Position numbers and translations under genes: made by a program. A stretch of DNA of 64,000 bases, taken from contig VWZP01010273.1 of the NCBI GenBank assembly GCA_013396995.1, positions 496,001 to 560,000 of the forward strand. Direction: 5' to 3'. This DNA is from Dicaeum eximium (Eukaryota > Chordata > Aves > Passeriformes > Dicaeidae). Position 1 is the stretch's first letter. Each line of letters opens with the position of its first letter. Positions 40,365 to 52,672 of the stretch are shown one piece after another. The notes under the pieces were generated by a model that made no database searches, had not been told where the DNA came from, and saw only the letters and a program-made list of their open reading frames with translations.

Positions 40365-42882
40365 CAGCTCTATTAATTCAATATGTGTAAGCTTTTAAAA
40401 GGATCTGAGGAACACAGGAATTCACTTATTGGCCCATGGTAAAGCCTCCAATCTCCTACCACTTGCCACTATCAGTGACCATCTCCCAGCACCTGCTAGT
40501 GTAGGTTACATTTCCTACCACCAAAAGGACAAACAGATTCAATCTTCTTAACAGAATAAGGTGGAAAAGATTCCACACAAATATTTACAAGCTGTATTAT
40601 ATTGGTATACTAGAAACTTTTGTGCAAATACTTTTATCTTAAAGTCACTGGATCAAAAAAGGAAAGCAAGAATCTGATCTACCCAGTTAATTTTATTAAA
40701 AGTGCCTGTAAAATTTTGCATACTGAATATTCACTTCTATTATTAGAAATATAATTGAGACTTTCAAAGCTCTCTATTTTTAATCTGAAAATCAGTCATG
40801 CCCTGAAATCTATTACAGAAAGGTTCCTCAGAAAACCATTGGGTCAACAGGAAGAACAGACAAATTAAGAAAACTGTTATATAAACTGTCGGTGCAGTGA
40901 TGGAGTCTTTTGCCTAGTATCATTTTAAGTTTCTGAAGATACAGAGATTTGTTTCTTCCACTAGAAGACTATTCTAACTCTCTGGATCTGACTGTAAGGA
41001 ATATTCTTCTATTGGCAAGTTAAATTCACACAGTTTCTTCCCATGTAAGAAGTCAAATTAATTAAAATATTTGACTAGAGGTATTGGAAGAGGAAGCAGT
41101 GAAACATTAACTTATTTCTCAATGTACTTGTGTAGAAATTAGAAAGGAAAGCTTGCAAAGCTTTAACACTGTCCCTGTGAAATGTCCATGTGAAATAAGC
41201 ATAGCTTTAGTTGATGTTTCCATCTTTTTCCTTTTTTCTCACCCAGAGGAGAGCAATATCACTAGATAGCCACAGGAACATATGGAAGGGATAAGACAAG
41301 GTCCATTTCAAGGACCAATAAATTGCAGAGCCAGTCTATGGTCTTGGCAAATGATTGCCAGTAGGAAGCCGAGAAATCTCACTGAAATTGTTTCTACACG
41401 TAGCAGCAATACCTCATATGGCAAGTAAAGCATTTGAAGTAAGGCCACCAGCACAGGACTATGAGCCACATCCATAAACCCCAGTGACAATGGCTGGTGA
41501 GTAGGTATTGCCTACATTCCTACATGCCTGATTCCCACAGCTGTCTCCAGATCTTTGGGCTAAACGCATTGGCTCCCTACTTTGTTTATGTAGCAAGGTG
41601 TCTCAGAGAGGGGAACATTACAAGTATGTTCAGCAACGACTTGCCAAGACTGAGACATAGAACATGAAAACAAGCTGAGCAGAATTACTATTTCTGGTTT
41701 ATTGTAAAAGTTTATAACTTAGTACTTCAGAATAAAAGCAAACATCAGTTTATTGTGTTGGGCCCCACTTGTAACACAGAGCCAGGCATTTCTACAGAGA
41801 ACTGGTATTTAAAACCCATTTCTCTCCTCAATTCTTCACTAATCAATGTACCCTGTCCTTGAAACATACACAGCAGACAACAGAACTCCTCCAACCACTC
41901 AATAAAGTGAGGATTTTTTTCATTTCCTCATTCTGCTGAAGAGTGGAAATATTTCAAAAGGGAGGCTTGAGAGTAGTGTATGATCTTCAGTTTCACCTTA
42001 AGTTTCACCTCTGTCTAGGGAGGTGGAGACGTAGGCTTGAAGCATTCAGAGTCAAACAGTATTCTGCCCAGGTCTCCTGTAAGCTAAAGGGCTATTTGGA
42101 GAGAGAGGATAATAGTCCACAATCTCCACATTTGTAAAAAGAGAAATGCCTATGTAGACTTACTGAGTCTGCTTGCTTTTCTTAGCTTTTGCACATATCT
42201 GAAGGGTGTATAAATAGGTGAGAGGCACTGTGTACCTGGACTGAACATCAAATGCATGTGGTGTATCATGAATCAGATCAGAGACTGTAGAATAGATATT
42301 TTCAGAGCACTTTTGCTTGTGTGCATTTTTCAAGCAAGAGAGATCAAGAGCTACTCCATTTTCAGATTCAGATATGTCTTATGGGGAGGTAAACAGTATG
42401 CAGTCTTGTCAAGTCTGACAACGTTGTCACAGCATTTGTGTTCCTGACATAGCTGTGCACTCTCAGAAGCAAGGTAAACTGCCTGCACAAAAATCCCTTA
42501 TTCTGAGACTGCTCTGCCAATGGTGACTTACACCAGCTTTGACTTGCAGCTTGCTCATGTCTCTCTCTAGAGCACAGCAGTCACTTGTCTGCCTGCATTG
42601 TCGTGCCTGAACAGCTTTGTATCTTTGCAGCACACACGGATAAGGATCTCACGGCTCTTCAGAAACCTGTGTGATCCTCAAGAGCGCTGCGGTGCCTACG
42701 GGATCACAGGACTTGGCAGCTATTAATCAGGATGTCCAGGCTCTTCACTTGGGATTGAGGGATCTCAGTTCTGTTTTCTAACCATTAGCAAAGTCCTTTT
42801 TTGGGATCTAGCACTGTGGAATACTGAAGCTGAGTAAATGTTAGATACTCCCATTAAATTACAAAAATATAGACATTTTTAA

Positions 42883-42960
42883 TAGTAGAGTTGAAAAGGA
42901 AGGGGAAAGATCATACAGTCCATCCTATTCCTTTAAACCAGGATCAAGTATAAATTTTTA
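42883..42960 (-). mobile_element. Possible ancient CR1 3'-end fragment
   Basis: The words GAGTTGAAAAGGAAGGGGAA, AGATCATACAGTCCATCC and AAACCAGGATCAA follow, with many changes, the antisense of the CR1 3' untranslated region (family text GGTTGGAAGGGACCT, GATCATCTAGTCCA and AGCAGGACCAA). The terminal octamer repeats are not preserved. Divergence is high, so this would be an old copy; chance resemblance is possible. Confidence 0.45.
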
Positions 42961-43362
42961 ACATTTGTTAGGAGTGATTTTAAAGTTCATCTTTTGCTGA
43001 AATTACATGACATTTTTATGCTGTCCTATTTCAGTGCTTGGCTTTTCTCACCCTAAGAAAGTGCTCATTATGCAAAACTAAATCTTTAATGTGACTAAAG
43101 ACTATACTCAATAAATGATATAATTCATATAATTTATCATGCAGATAATTGGTTTTTTTGGAATAATCTTTGCTTCTTAGCAAATAGCAGAAGGGTAATA
43201 TACTTATTATGGCTGGTTTTTGCATTAGTTGTTGAACCAAGAACTGTTATTTACTTGAATAAAGAATTGCACCATTTGACAACACAAGTTTAAAAGATAT
43301 CAGGTTTTGGTAATTTGAAAGCTATCTACTTCCCTATTATCTGTAACTTTTTTTTATAGTTA

Positions 43363-43380
43363 TAACTGTAACTGTAACTT
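43363..43380. repeat. TAACTG repeat, 3 units
   Basis: Units TAACTG, TAACTG and TAACTT in a row. Confidence 0.9.
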
Positions 43381-46300
43381 ACCTATTAGCTACGAGAACG
43401 TTTAAAGTGTTACCAATATCTACTAAACTCAATTTCCCACAAGGTCAAGAAAATTTGAAAATATCCATCTCCACTGCTGAATCTCAGAGAGAACAGATTT
43501 GGTGTTCTTGTTAGGTTTTCCTAAGAAGTCTGTGTTAACTTCCTTTGGAACAGCATAGTGCAGTGCATGGCAAAGCCAGTGGGTCTACAGGCAGCCAGGT
43601 GCACATTGGCTCCTGGATGTGCACATGTGCAAGGGAGATACACTCCCAGGCAGGAGCTCCAATGGATTCAGAAATCATTCTAATTCTGAGTGCACAAGGA
43701 CAAATTAACCAGGCATCTCACTGGAGAGAGAGTACCAGTGCCCCCTGGACTTTAGCACTGTCCACTTTTCAGTTTTGGAGAAGGAAGGAAAGGCTATTCC
43801 TGAGGTAACAAAAAGCACTTTTACAGTATTTAATATTATACACTATGTCCTTCCTAGCTACTTTCCTTCACATAAGAGTGTGCAGAGGACTGTATAAGCT
43901 TTGGGGCAATTTAGATCATCAGATCAGATGCTTACTAAATATAAAAGAAACAAGTCTGTCACATTCAGTTACAATATAGCAAAAATGAAGTTTTTGGGAG
44001 AGAAACCAAGATGATCAATCCAATTTCTAGAATATTCATTGGTTTGTTGCTTAATGTAAAGGTGAAACTCAATTTTAGAAATCCTCCAGCAGGTTACAGT
44101 TTCTGCTTATCTCATTCCTCTCTTTTCACTCTCCACTTGGCTCTAATCCAGAAAACCTTCAATACAGAAAACCTTGTATAAACAGTGTTTACACTATTTG
44201 TGTCATAAATGGCACAAGAAATTAAGCCAGAACAGTATAACTCCTGTAAGAAACCGTTCTCTTTACTTATATATCAAAAACAAGTCTCTGTCTCAATGGG
44301 GCTGTAATTTGTCTAGTATGTTGTTGCAGCACACTTGGAAGACTGGGTGTAAATTACCTTGACATTACTCCAGTAGTTTTTATAGGTGCCAGGTGTATAT
44401 TTAATGTTGAGATCTGCTAGTGTAGATACTTGTCCATTTTAATAATGATTTATAAAGAATCTTTACGTATAGGGATCTATTTTCAAAAAATAATTCAGAG
44501 GCTACAATAACCTGCTTTATCTAGCTGAGTATTATCACAAGGACCTAATTCTAACAATCTCAAAAAGAAAAAACATTTTTTCCAAGACTACACAAGTAGC
44601 AAAATAGGAATTCTGCATTTTTTTATCTGAATAAGTCTTTTTCCTAAATTAAATTCAAAATGCAAGATGTGTTACACATGTTCAGAGAAAACACCTTTCC
44701 AAAGGCAGTAGGTAATGAGGGGAATTATTCCATCTCCATATTCTACTGTTCCCAGGTTGAATATGCTGAGAAAATGACATCATCAAATTTGAGAAGGTGT
44801 ATTAGATTTTAATGGCCTCTTTTTAAAACAATTATGAACTAATAGATGCTTTTCTTTCTAAATATTTGCACAACGGACTAAATCACTAGAGTACCTCTGG
44901 TCATTTTTTAGTATTCTGCTATCCACAAACAAGTAAGTCATTGTAAGGAATAGAGCATGTATTAAAGTTTTCATGGGAAATTCAAAAGAAAAAGTATTTT
45001 TAGAATTCTTTTCTAGGCTAATTAATCTGCCTTAAGCAGTCTATGTATGTAAGTAGGAGGCACTTAATCATCTTTTTGAAGCAGAAAGTGCAAGTTTTGT
45101 AACATGCATCCACTTGTCAAAAACAACCACGCACCTTTGAAACAGAACCTTATTTTTAAAGCTGAAAAGATGGACAGCCCTGAGCTCTCTAAGTGAAATA
45201 CATTAAATGGAAAATAAACCCAAATATAGTTCACTTAAATAAAATTAAACATCCAAATCTCTGCAACTCCATTCTCATTGCTTTCTACACCTCTACTGTT
45301 TTGAAAATTTCCAGTATAAGGAGGGCAAACCAGAAATATTTGCTGTTTCATTAGAAAATGGAAATGCCCTTAGTTTATTGCCTAATTTACCATGTAACAG
45401 GATTAATGTATCTTTTTGTATCTCATGATGTTGACATAGACAAAAATAGTACACAGACGTGTTTATTAGAATTTAAGGGAAATCTCTGAAAATACCAGTG
45501 GCATCTGCCTTCAAGGTGTGGGTGGATTATATTAATAAAAATTACATATGTTCAAATAAATAAAAATCACATTTCACATAAGCTTCTGAATTTAAAGTTT
45601 TACTGTTTTAGCCTTCCTGAATTTCTGTACAAAATCCTATTATCACTGAGGAAAGAAACAGCAGCCTTATTTTCCTTCAGGTCTCATAAGTCCTATGTAA
45701 GGGTGGTGATGACATACATAACTCCCAGGCAACCGTTTAAGATAAGATGCAATTGGACTAATAGATACAGGAAGTGTGACTCTTAGAATGTGAAAAGCAG
45801 AAAGAAATGTTCAGGTACCATACACTCTCCTAATGCAATCTCCTATACTGTAAAATGAATTTATTATTTATTAAATACTACAGCTGAAATGTCAGAAAGG
45901 TTAGAGGTCTAATATTTTGATAAGAGACATCGAGACAAATTAACTCATGTATCTGTCTTCTCATCCACCTAAAATTTACCCTGCACTACCCTCTTGCAAA
46001 CTTAAAATAGCAGAAAAGAGTAATTATTACAAACCCAAGGGCCTGGATAAATAGTGTGTCTGCCATTTTACACACACTAAATGTCAGAGAAGAAAGATTG
46101 AAAGTACTGACTACAACAACTGATTCTCATCCTGTTAGAACTTGGCAAATACTGAATAATGAATACGATTTATGTAGTGATAACATTACACCTCTCCTAT
46201 CCATTTTTCATTAAAAAGTGGTAGACAGAAGAATTTCAGGGGTACTGTATGCCACAGTCCTTGTATCCACAAAGTCCTACACAACAAGGAGGAAGATTTT

Positions 46301-47585
46301 TATCTAAACAAGTGACTTACATTCTTTTCCTTTAGAGGCCATACCTGATAATTCCATTGGTACATGTCTTAAACTACTTAATTTCTATTTTCTTAACACT
46401 ATAGAATTGGTCAGACACTAACGAGTGATATTCAAAACATGAGCTTAGTCACTGCCTGGAAATTTTCCTGAAGAAGCCTACTAATTATTTTTCTTGATTT
46501 TATTGGGTCTATTCTTCTTTGGTTTTGAAAAGGTTTGTATAAGTATTGTTTTTCACTCTGTCATGAAACACCTCATTTTATTTAGACTGCATTTTCTTCT
46601 GTGATATACTAATAGGAATCTAAAAAAGTCATGCATATCAACCAGGAGAAAAAAAAAACATAATCCTTTGGGGAAAAAAGAAAGCAATCGTTATGATATG
46701 ACTTGATAATGCAAATCAAGGAACCTTTTCACCCAGTTCAACTTTTACCTCTATGTTCTGCCAGGGTGAGTTTCACTTGTGTTGCATGACAGTCTGGAAG
46801 CCTTGTCATAATATATCCTGTGCTTAATGCTGGAGTAGGAGCAACACCCAGGGATATCATTTGCAGTACCCAGTGACATAATTTTCTTCTGCGTCTTTCC
46901 CAGAAAAAAAGGATAGTCCTCACTTCTCTTGTAGCTGCTTTTGTTTACCAGAAATAGCTGCTTATGCAATTAGATCTTCATATTGTATTTTCTGTATTTT
47001 CCCTGAAAGCAGGATCAGATATGATCTATATAAGCAATCAGCCATTATATTAACTAATCATAGAAGCTAGAACATTTTTCCTTATACAATGTAAATGATC
47101 CTGACTGAAGTTTCATTATGTATAAAGCATAAACTCCAAATGCCAACTTGCTAAGCTCCAATGTTTTTGTGCACTGTTTCCTTAAGGTGAATTTTATCCC
47201 CTTATCTTCTAAATCAGCATGAAACCATGGAGCACCAGATATTCTCATTTTATTATTGCCCATTTCTATTGTCTTGATTCAAGCATATTGTTGACCAATA
47301 TCATGTCATACCCCAGCCATATATGGCAAGTATTTTCAGTTTTTCTACTGACAAAATTGTTAGGCAGTTAATTTTGTAGACATATATTTTATTAATTAGA
47401 CTTAGCTGTGAAAATATTTCATTGATATCATGAAATGGGATCATAATTAGAAAAACACAGCAGAATTTTAGGGAAGAAATGCTTACTTTGAGAATAAGAG
47501 TGTGATTAATCTTTCTTCAATATATGAGATCAGTGCATGATGTGACATTGAAAGAATAAATAGTTACTCCTTATTACAAACTGCA

Positions 47586-47623
47586 GATTAGAAACTAAGA
47601 TTAGAAACTAGATTAGAAACTAA
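47586..47623. repeat. 12-13-bp tandem repeat, 3 copies
   Basis: The units GATTAGAAACTAA, GATTAGAAACTA and GATTAGAAACTAA are identical except for a missing A in the middle unit. Such uniform copies suggest recent tandem duplication by slippage. Confidence 0.95.
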
Positions 47624-48053
47624 GTGGAGACTCCCAAAATTTCCTTCTTCAATAGTAACCGCTAAAGTAAAAATTTAACAGAATCTCATAGAAAGCAGTA
47701 GTGTTTATGTTTTACTTTCAAACAAAAACTTTGATCACTACATTTGTGTATCAAGGTTACACTGTGGTTTTACTAAAAATGAGAAAGACTGAACCAGTTG
47801 TTCAGACTCAGTCAAAAGACTGAGCACTAATTTCAAAAATATGGTTATTTAAACATCAAAAAGTACCAATAGACTAAAGTAAATTCAATGTATAGCAAAG
47901 AGATCAAATTTACTCTAATGTCCAGCTGTCCTTTTTTCTTTCCTTGTCTAGTTATTGAAGAAAGAATTATTTTGGTTGCATCTATCTGGACTAATTAAAT
48001 AAGGCTACTAGCAAGCAAGTGGAATAGTCATAGTGACAGCATAATGTCTTTTT

Positions 48054-48068
48054 CAACAACAACAACAA
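48054..48068. repeat. (CAA)5 microsatellite followed by an A-run
   Basis: Five exact CAA units followed by more A up to 48074. Confidence 0.95.
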
Positions 48069-48798
48069 AAAAAAGCATCCTTGATGCCTTGCAACTTACA
48101 AAGACTAAATTCCTTAAGGAATAAATCTTGTGTTTCCATGTAAAATCTCCATGCTCTTCCTCACATAAAAAAGCACCAGACTAGAAAGTCTCACCTGTTT
48201 TATGAAGCTAATTCTGGATCATTAATTTAATTTTCTGGTTCACAAGAGCTATTCATAAAACAACACTGTAAAGCAAAACAAGGTATATAAAATATTATTA
48301 GACAACCAAGTCATCTAACTTTAAAAAAAAGAATTTTCTGAAGTATAAGCACATTGATCAATTAGGCAGTTTAATGAATCTGTCATCTTGCATCAGTAAT
48401 ATTTTCTAAATGAAGTCATATTCAGTATAAAAGCCTTATTATTATTCAGAACACTTTTCAGCTACAGCTGTAAGATTTGATTAAATCAGTATGTGCCTAG
48501 TAGGAACAGTTGAGAAAAGCAGTGTGAAAATACATGCAATGTTCACTGTTCAAGAGGAAAAAAATGCCAGGCTAAATTCCACAGATAAAATCAAAGTATG
48601 TATCAAATTCTACCTTTCTGAGATGTTTCTTATATTAAAGCAAAGTTTTTACTCAATTATAGACTGTTAAAATTAGCAAAAATAATACAAATTTTTGAGA
48701 TTACTGTGCATATAGTCCTGCAGCAGTCTCTCTGGCTGTTTTTGCTTCCTGCATACCAAAGCATGAAAGCTGATATAAAATTAGAGGAATGAGATACG

Positions 48799-49675
48799 TC
48801 ATAGAATCACAGAATGGTGGAAATTTAAACAGACCTCCAAAGGTCATGTTGCCCAAAGCCCCTGGTCAAGCAGACCCATTTAGAACAGGTTGCTGAAAAC
48901 CATGGCAGCTCCTGTCCAGGCAGCTCTTCAGTATCTCCAAGGACATAGATTCCACACTTCTTTGGGGAACCTATCCCAGTGACCAGTCACCCTCACAGTG
49001 AAAAACTCTTTCCTGATATTCATCTTGAGCCTCCTCAGTTTGAACTGGCATTCACTGCCTCTCGTTTGGTTACTGAGCACACCTGAGAAGAGCCTGACTC
49101 AATCTCTGGGGCACCCTCTCTTCAGGCACTTGTACACACTGCTGGGAGCACCCCAAGGTTTTCTAGGCTAAACAGTGCCTGCTCTCTCAGCCTTTCCTAA
49201 TATGAGAAATACTCTAGGCCATTCACCATCTTTGTGGCCCTCTGCTGAACTCTCTCCAGTATGTCCATGCCTCCCTTGTACCAGAGGGCCTGGAACTGGA
49301 TGAAGCACTCCAGTTGTGGCCTCACCATGACTCTAAGCAGAAGGGAAGGGTCACCTCCCTTGGCTTACTGGCAGCACTTCAACTGAACCATTAATATTCT
49401 TTGCTCCAAGTGCAGATTGGTGGCTCACGTTCAACTTGGAGACCACCAGGATCTCCAAGTTCTTTCTCAAAACTACTTCCCAGCTGCTTGGTCCCTAGCA
49501 CGTATGAGTGCCTGGGGTTGTTCCTTCCCAGGTGCAGGACTGCACTTTTTTGAACTTCATTAAGTTCCTGACAGCTCATTTCCCCAGCCTGTTAAAGGTC
49601 CTTCTGGATGGCATCATGACCCTCTGGCATATTAATTACTCCAGCCAATTTTGTGCTATCTCCGGAATTCAATGC
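48799..49675 (-). mobile_element. CR1 LINE, 5'-truncated, antisense
   Basis: Reading the + strand, it starts TCATAGAATCACAGAATGG, the reverse complement of the CR1 3' end. It continues through text typical of the antisense family: AGGTTGC near 48886, CCCTCACAGTGAAAAACTC near 48990, GAGAAGAGCCTGACTC near 49090, CTCTCTCCAGTATGTCCATG near 49250, and CCCAGGTGCAGGACTGCAC near 49530. It ends near CAATTTTGTGCTATCTCC, where the family encodes the region just after the reverse transcriptase FADD box. So about 870 bp of the 3' part is present (end of ORF2 plus 3' UTR), and the endonuclease and most of the reverse transcriptase were never copied or were lost. There are scattered small deletions. Typical of CR1, the copy has no poly-A tail. 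Confidence 0.95.
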
Positions 49676-51740
49676 TCATTCATAATATTAGGACACAAAA
49701 TTCACATAAATTTAATATGAAGAGGCAACAGTTTCAATTAGCAATGTCAAAATTTTATTTTGATGTGCAGATATTTTCTTATTTACATCAAAATATATTT
49801 TATTTATGTTGAGAAGGCAGAGCTTCTGGCATTTATGGTACAACATAGACTTTTGGGAGCAGCCACTTGTAATTAAAAGTACTCACTCCTAGATGCAGGT
49901 CAACAGGATCGATAGGTATTCCTAAAAGATCAGCATACAGAACATGGAAGTTACAATGTACCTAAGAAAGGCTTATGCACTGTGCTAATACGCCTTAGAA
50001 TCTCTTCCAACATGGGTATGTATTTTTTGAATCATTATGCAGGTGTTGCTAAGAAACTGAAGTATATTCTTTTTAGTTTAGTATGCAGTATCTAAAGTTT
50101 TGCATACCACTTTTGTGACTCCTCCATTTTACTATTAAGTTGCCTTACCCATAGGAAATTCAAGTCAAACACAAAAACATGAGATGGACATTACAAATTT
50201 CAGATGATAAAGCAGCATAAAATTAACCTTGAAAGAAACTCCATAGTTTGTACATAGAAAAATATTTCTGTGCAGATTGAAAGACTGGGGGGGAAAAAAG
50301 AGATATAAAGGAAACTGGCATTATTCAATATTGCAGAAAATATCAGATCATCAGTTTTTTGCATATTTCAAAAGACCCCATGAAATTGAAAAGAGATTAC
50401 AACAAATTGTTTATAATGTATCTAGTGAAGAGAGGTTGCTGTTCTCTGGGGAGTTACCCACAGTAAAAGTGTAAATGAGATAGATATTTATCACTTCCTG
50501 CCCCTGCACTAGAACAAGGATGGAGGAAAAGGAGGTCTTTGGAAATCAGTTAATGATGCACGATGACACTTTGGCATGGCCTGCTGATACAATTGGAAGA
50601 GCAGGGCTGCTCAGATATACAAATAGAAACCACTACACACACCGTTTACGTCATGGCTCTATAAATGCTTCACTCTGTTCCTCAGGATATATTATCTGGA
50701 GCATTATAAATTCAATAAAGTCAATTAATGTGAACTATTTCTAGGTAGACTACTCTTAAGAATCATGGATTTAAGTCTAAGTAATGCCTGTTTTTCCAGA
50801 TCATGTTCTCTTTTGTATCAGAGACAAATAACAAATTCTGACGCAAAAGAGGGAGCTAGTATTCTATTTTAAATTCAAGTCTAATTTAAAAAATATAACC
50901 TCCAGCAACTTCACTGTCACTACAATCAATCAAAGTGATAGCCTTGGAACTGCAAACCACTTCCTCAGTCACATCTGCTACTGCAATATTTATGAATTGC
51001 TTTCCTCATCATAGCAATTTAACTGGTACTGTTATTACAGAGACAAGAACAGTCTAATACCAGCCATCATAACTAATACTATTATTTTCAAAATATTTTA
51101 ATTGATCTTGAATTATAAAACATATAGGCTATTTTTAAAGTATAAATACCACAAAAAATTACAAACACTCATGTCCATGCACATAAATATGCTGACATGT
51201 GTACATTTTTTTTTCTATCAGCTAAAGGTCAGTGCTGTTTTTAAGCTAAAAACAGCACTCTGTTCTTTTTTATTGAGGAGGAATATGTGCAATGTTATCT
51301 TTCTACTTTACAAGCTTGAACAGATGAGAAGGAAAGCAATACTCTGTGTCATAAACACGACACATGGATTAATTCCACAGTACCACCCAGCAGTTAGAGC
51401 TACCTTCCAGGAAGGATAAAATTGCCTTCCAGCCCAGGAATGAGAACCCTAAATGCTCCATGTCTGGTCCTTGAAGAGGGTTTCAAAGCCTGAAGAGAGT
51501 GCACAAATGGGCCATGGGGACTGGACCCACGTACATCTGGCCAGGAGGAACCACACAGGGCTGCTCCCAGGCTTCGTGCTGCTGCATGTGCCTGACAAGA
51601 GGTGTAAGCTAGATGAGCAGAAGTCATTCTGAGCTCAGAATTCACTCCTGGGATAAACACTCGAAAGCTCAGATCTCTTGCACAATTATTTTGAGCCTAG
51701 TCATTTTATTTCCATCTGGTTCTAATCTTGGATTTTTATT
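49676..51740. other. Spacer between CR1 copies, no gene seen
   Basis: AT-rich unique DNA up to about 51400. The part from 51405 to 51660 is clearly richer in GC and open for 86 codons on the minus strand, but it matches neither CR1 nor any protein I know. It lies directly upstream of the next CR1. Confidence 0.6.
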
Positions 51741-52672
51741 CTGGGAGGTACTGAAAAACATCTGAAGAACAATGCAGTCCTTGGTCACAGCCAGCATGAC
51801 TTCATGAGAGGAAAGCCCAGCTTATCAAACCTGATTTCCTTTTATGACAAGGTAACCCACCTATCTATCAAGGGAAACCAGTTGATGTAATCTGTTAGGA
51901 TTACAAATTGGAGGATTACAAGCAGGAGGGCTGGGCAATCACTAACTGTGAGAAGTTCAGCAAGGGAAAATGTTGGATTCTGCAGCTGGAATGGGGTAAC
52001 CCTGGATGTATGTACAGACTTGGAAATTAGATTCTGGAAAGCAGTTCCATGGAAATGAGATCGTGGGGGTCCTGGTGAACATGAGCCAGCAGGAGGGCCA
52101 ACCCTGTCCTGGGGGGCATCAGGCACAGCATGGCCAGCTGGGCAAGGGAGGGGATTGTCCCCTCTGCTCTGCACTGGTACTGCCTCACCTTGAGTGTTGG
52201 GGGCTGTTTTGGGCACCACAGTGTAATGATATTGAGCTATTAGAGAGCATCCAAAGGAGAGTTACAAAGATGGTGAAGGGCCTTGAGGGACATCTCTATG
52301 AGGAGTGGACAAGGACACTTGGTTTGTTCAGCCTGGAGACAAGGAGCCTGAGGGGAGAGCTCATTGCAGTCTGCAACTTCCTCATGAGGGGAAGAGGGGG
52401 GGCAGGCACTGATCTTTATGGTGAGCAGAGAGAAGACCCAAGGGAATGGCCTCCCCTGTGTCAGGAGAGGTTTACATTGGATATTAGGTTGGATATTCTT
52501 CACCCAGGGCATGTTTGGGCACTGGAACAGGCTCCCCAGAGAAGTGGTCACAGCACCAAACCTGACAGAATTCAAGATGTGTTTGGACAATACCTCGGAC
52601 ACCTGTGTGACTCTTGGGGATTGTGCTGTGCAGGGGCAGGAATTGGACTGATGACAGAATCTGTGATTCCAT
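51741..52672 (+). mobile_element. CR1 LINE, sense, with the reverse transcriptase core deleted
   Basis: The left end (from about 51755) encodes the reverse transcriptase segment SQHDFMRGKPSLSNLISFYD, matching the family's SQHGFxxGKS...FYD motif. After the word GATGTAATC near 51889 the sequence jumps to GAGGGCTGGGCAATCAC near 51927. In the family the intervening part codes for the catalytic core with FADD, so roughly 400 nt (from memory) are gone. The rest follows the end of ORF2 and the 3' UTR closely: GGGCCAACCCTGTCCTGG, AGCATCCAAAGGAGAG, AGATGGTGAAGGGCC, GGTTTACATTGGATATTAGG and CACTGGAACAGGCTCCCC. Near the 3' end, about 35 nt between GGACTGATGA and the terminal CTGTGATTCCATGA appear lost. 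A 222-codon frame (52006-52674) is open across this piece; it is a chance product of the deletion, not a gene. Confidence 0.95.

Larger units (their letters stand above)
40094..48798. other. Unique DNA, no gene seen
   Basis: Short open frames only. It contains small repeats at 40345-40364, 43363-43380, 47586-47623 and 48054-48068, and a probable ancient CR1 tail at 42883-42960. The segments 42440-42780 and 43540-43810 are richer in GC than the surroundings, without a recognised element. Confidence 0.6.
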
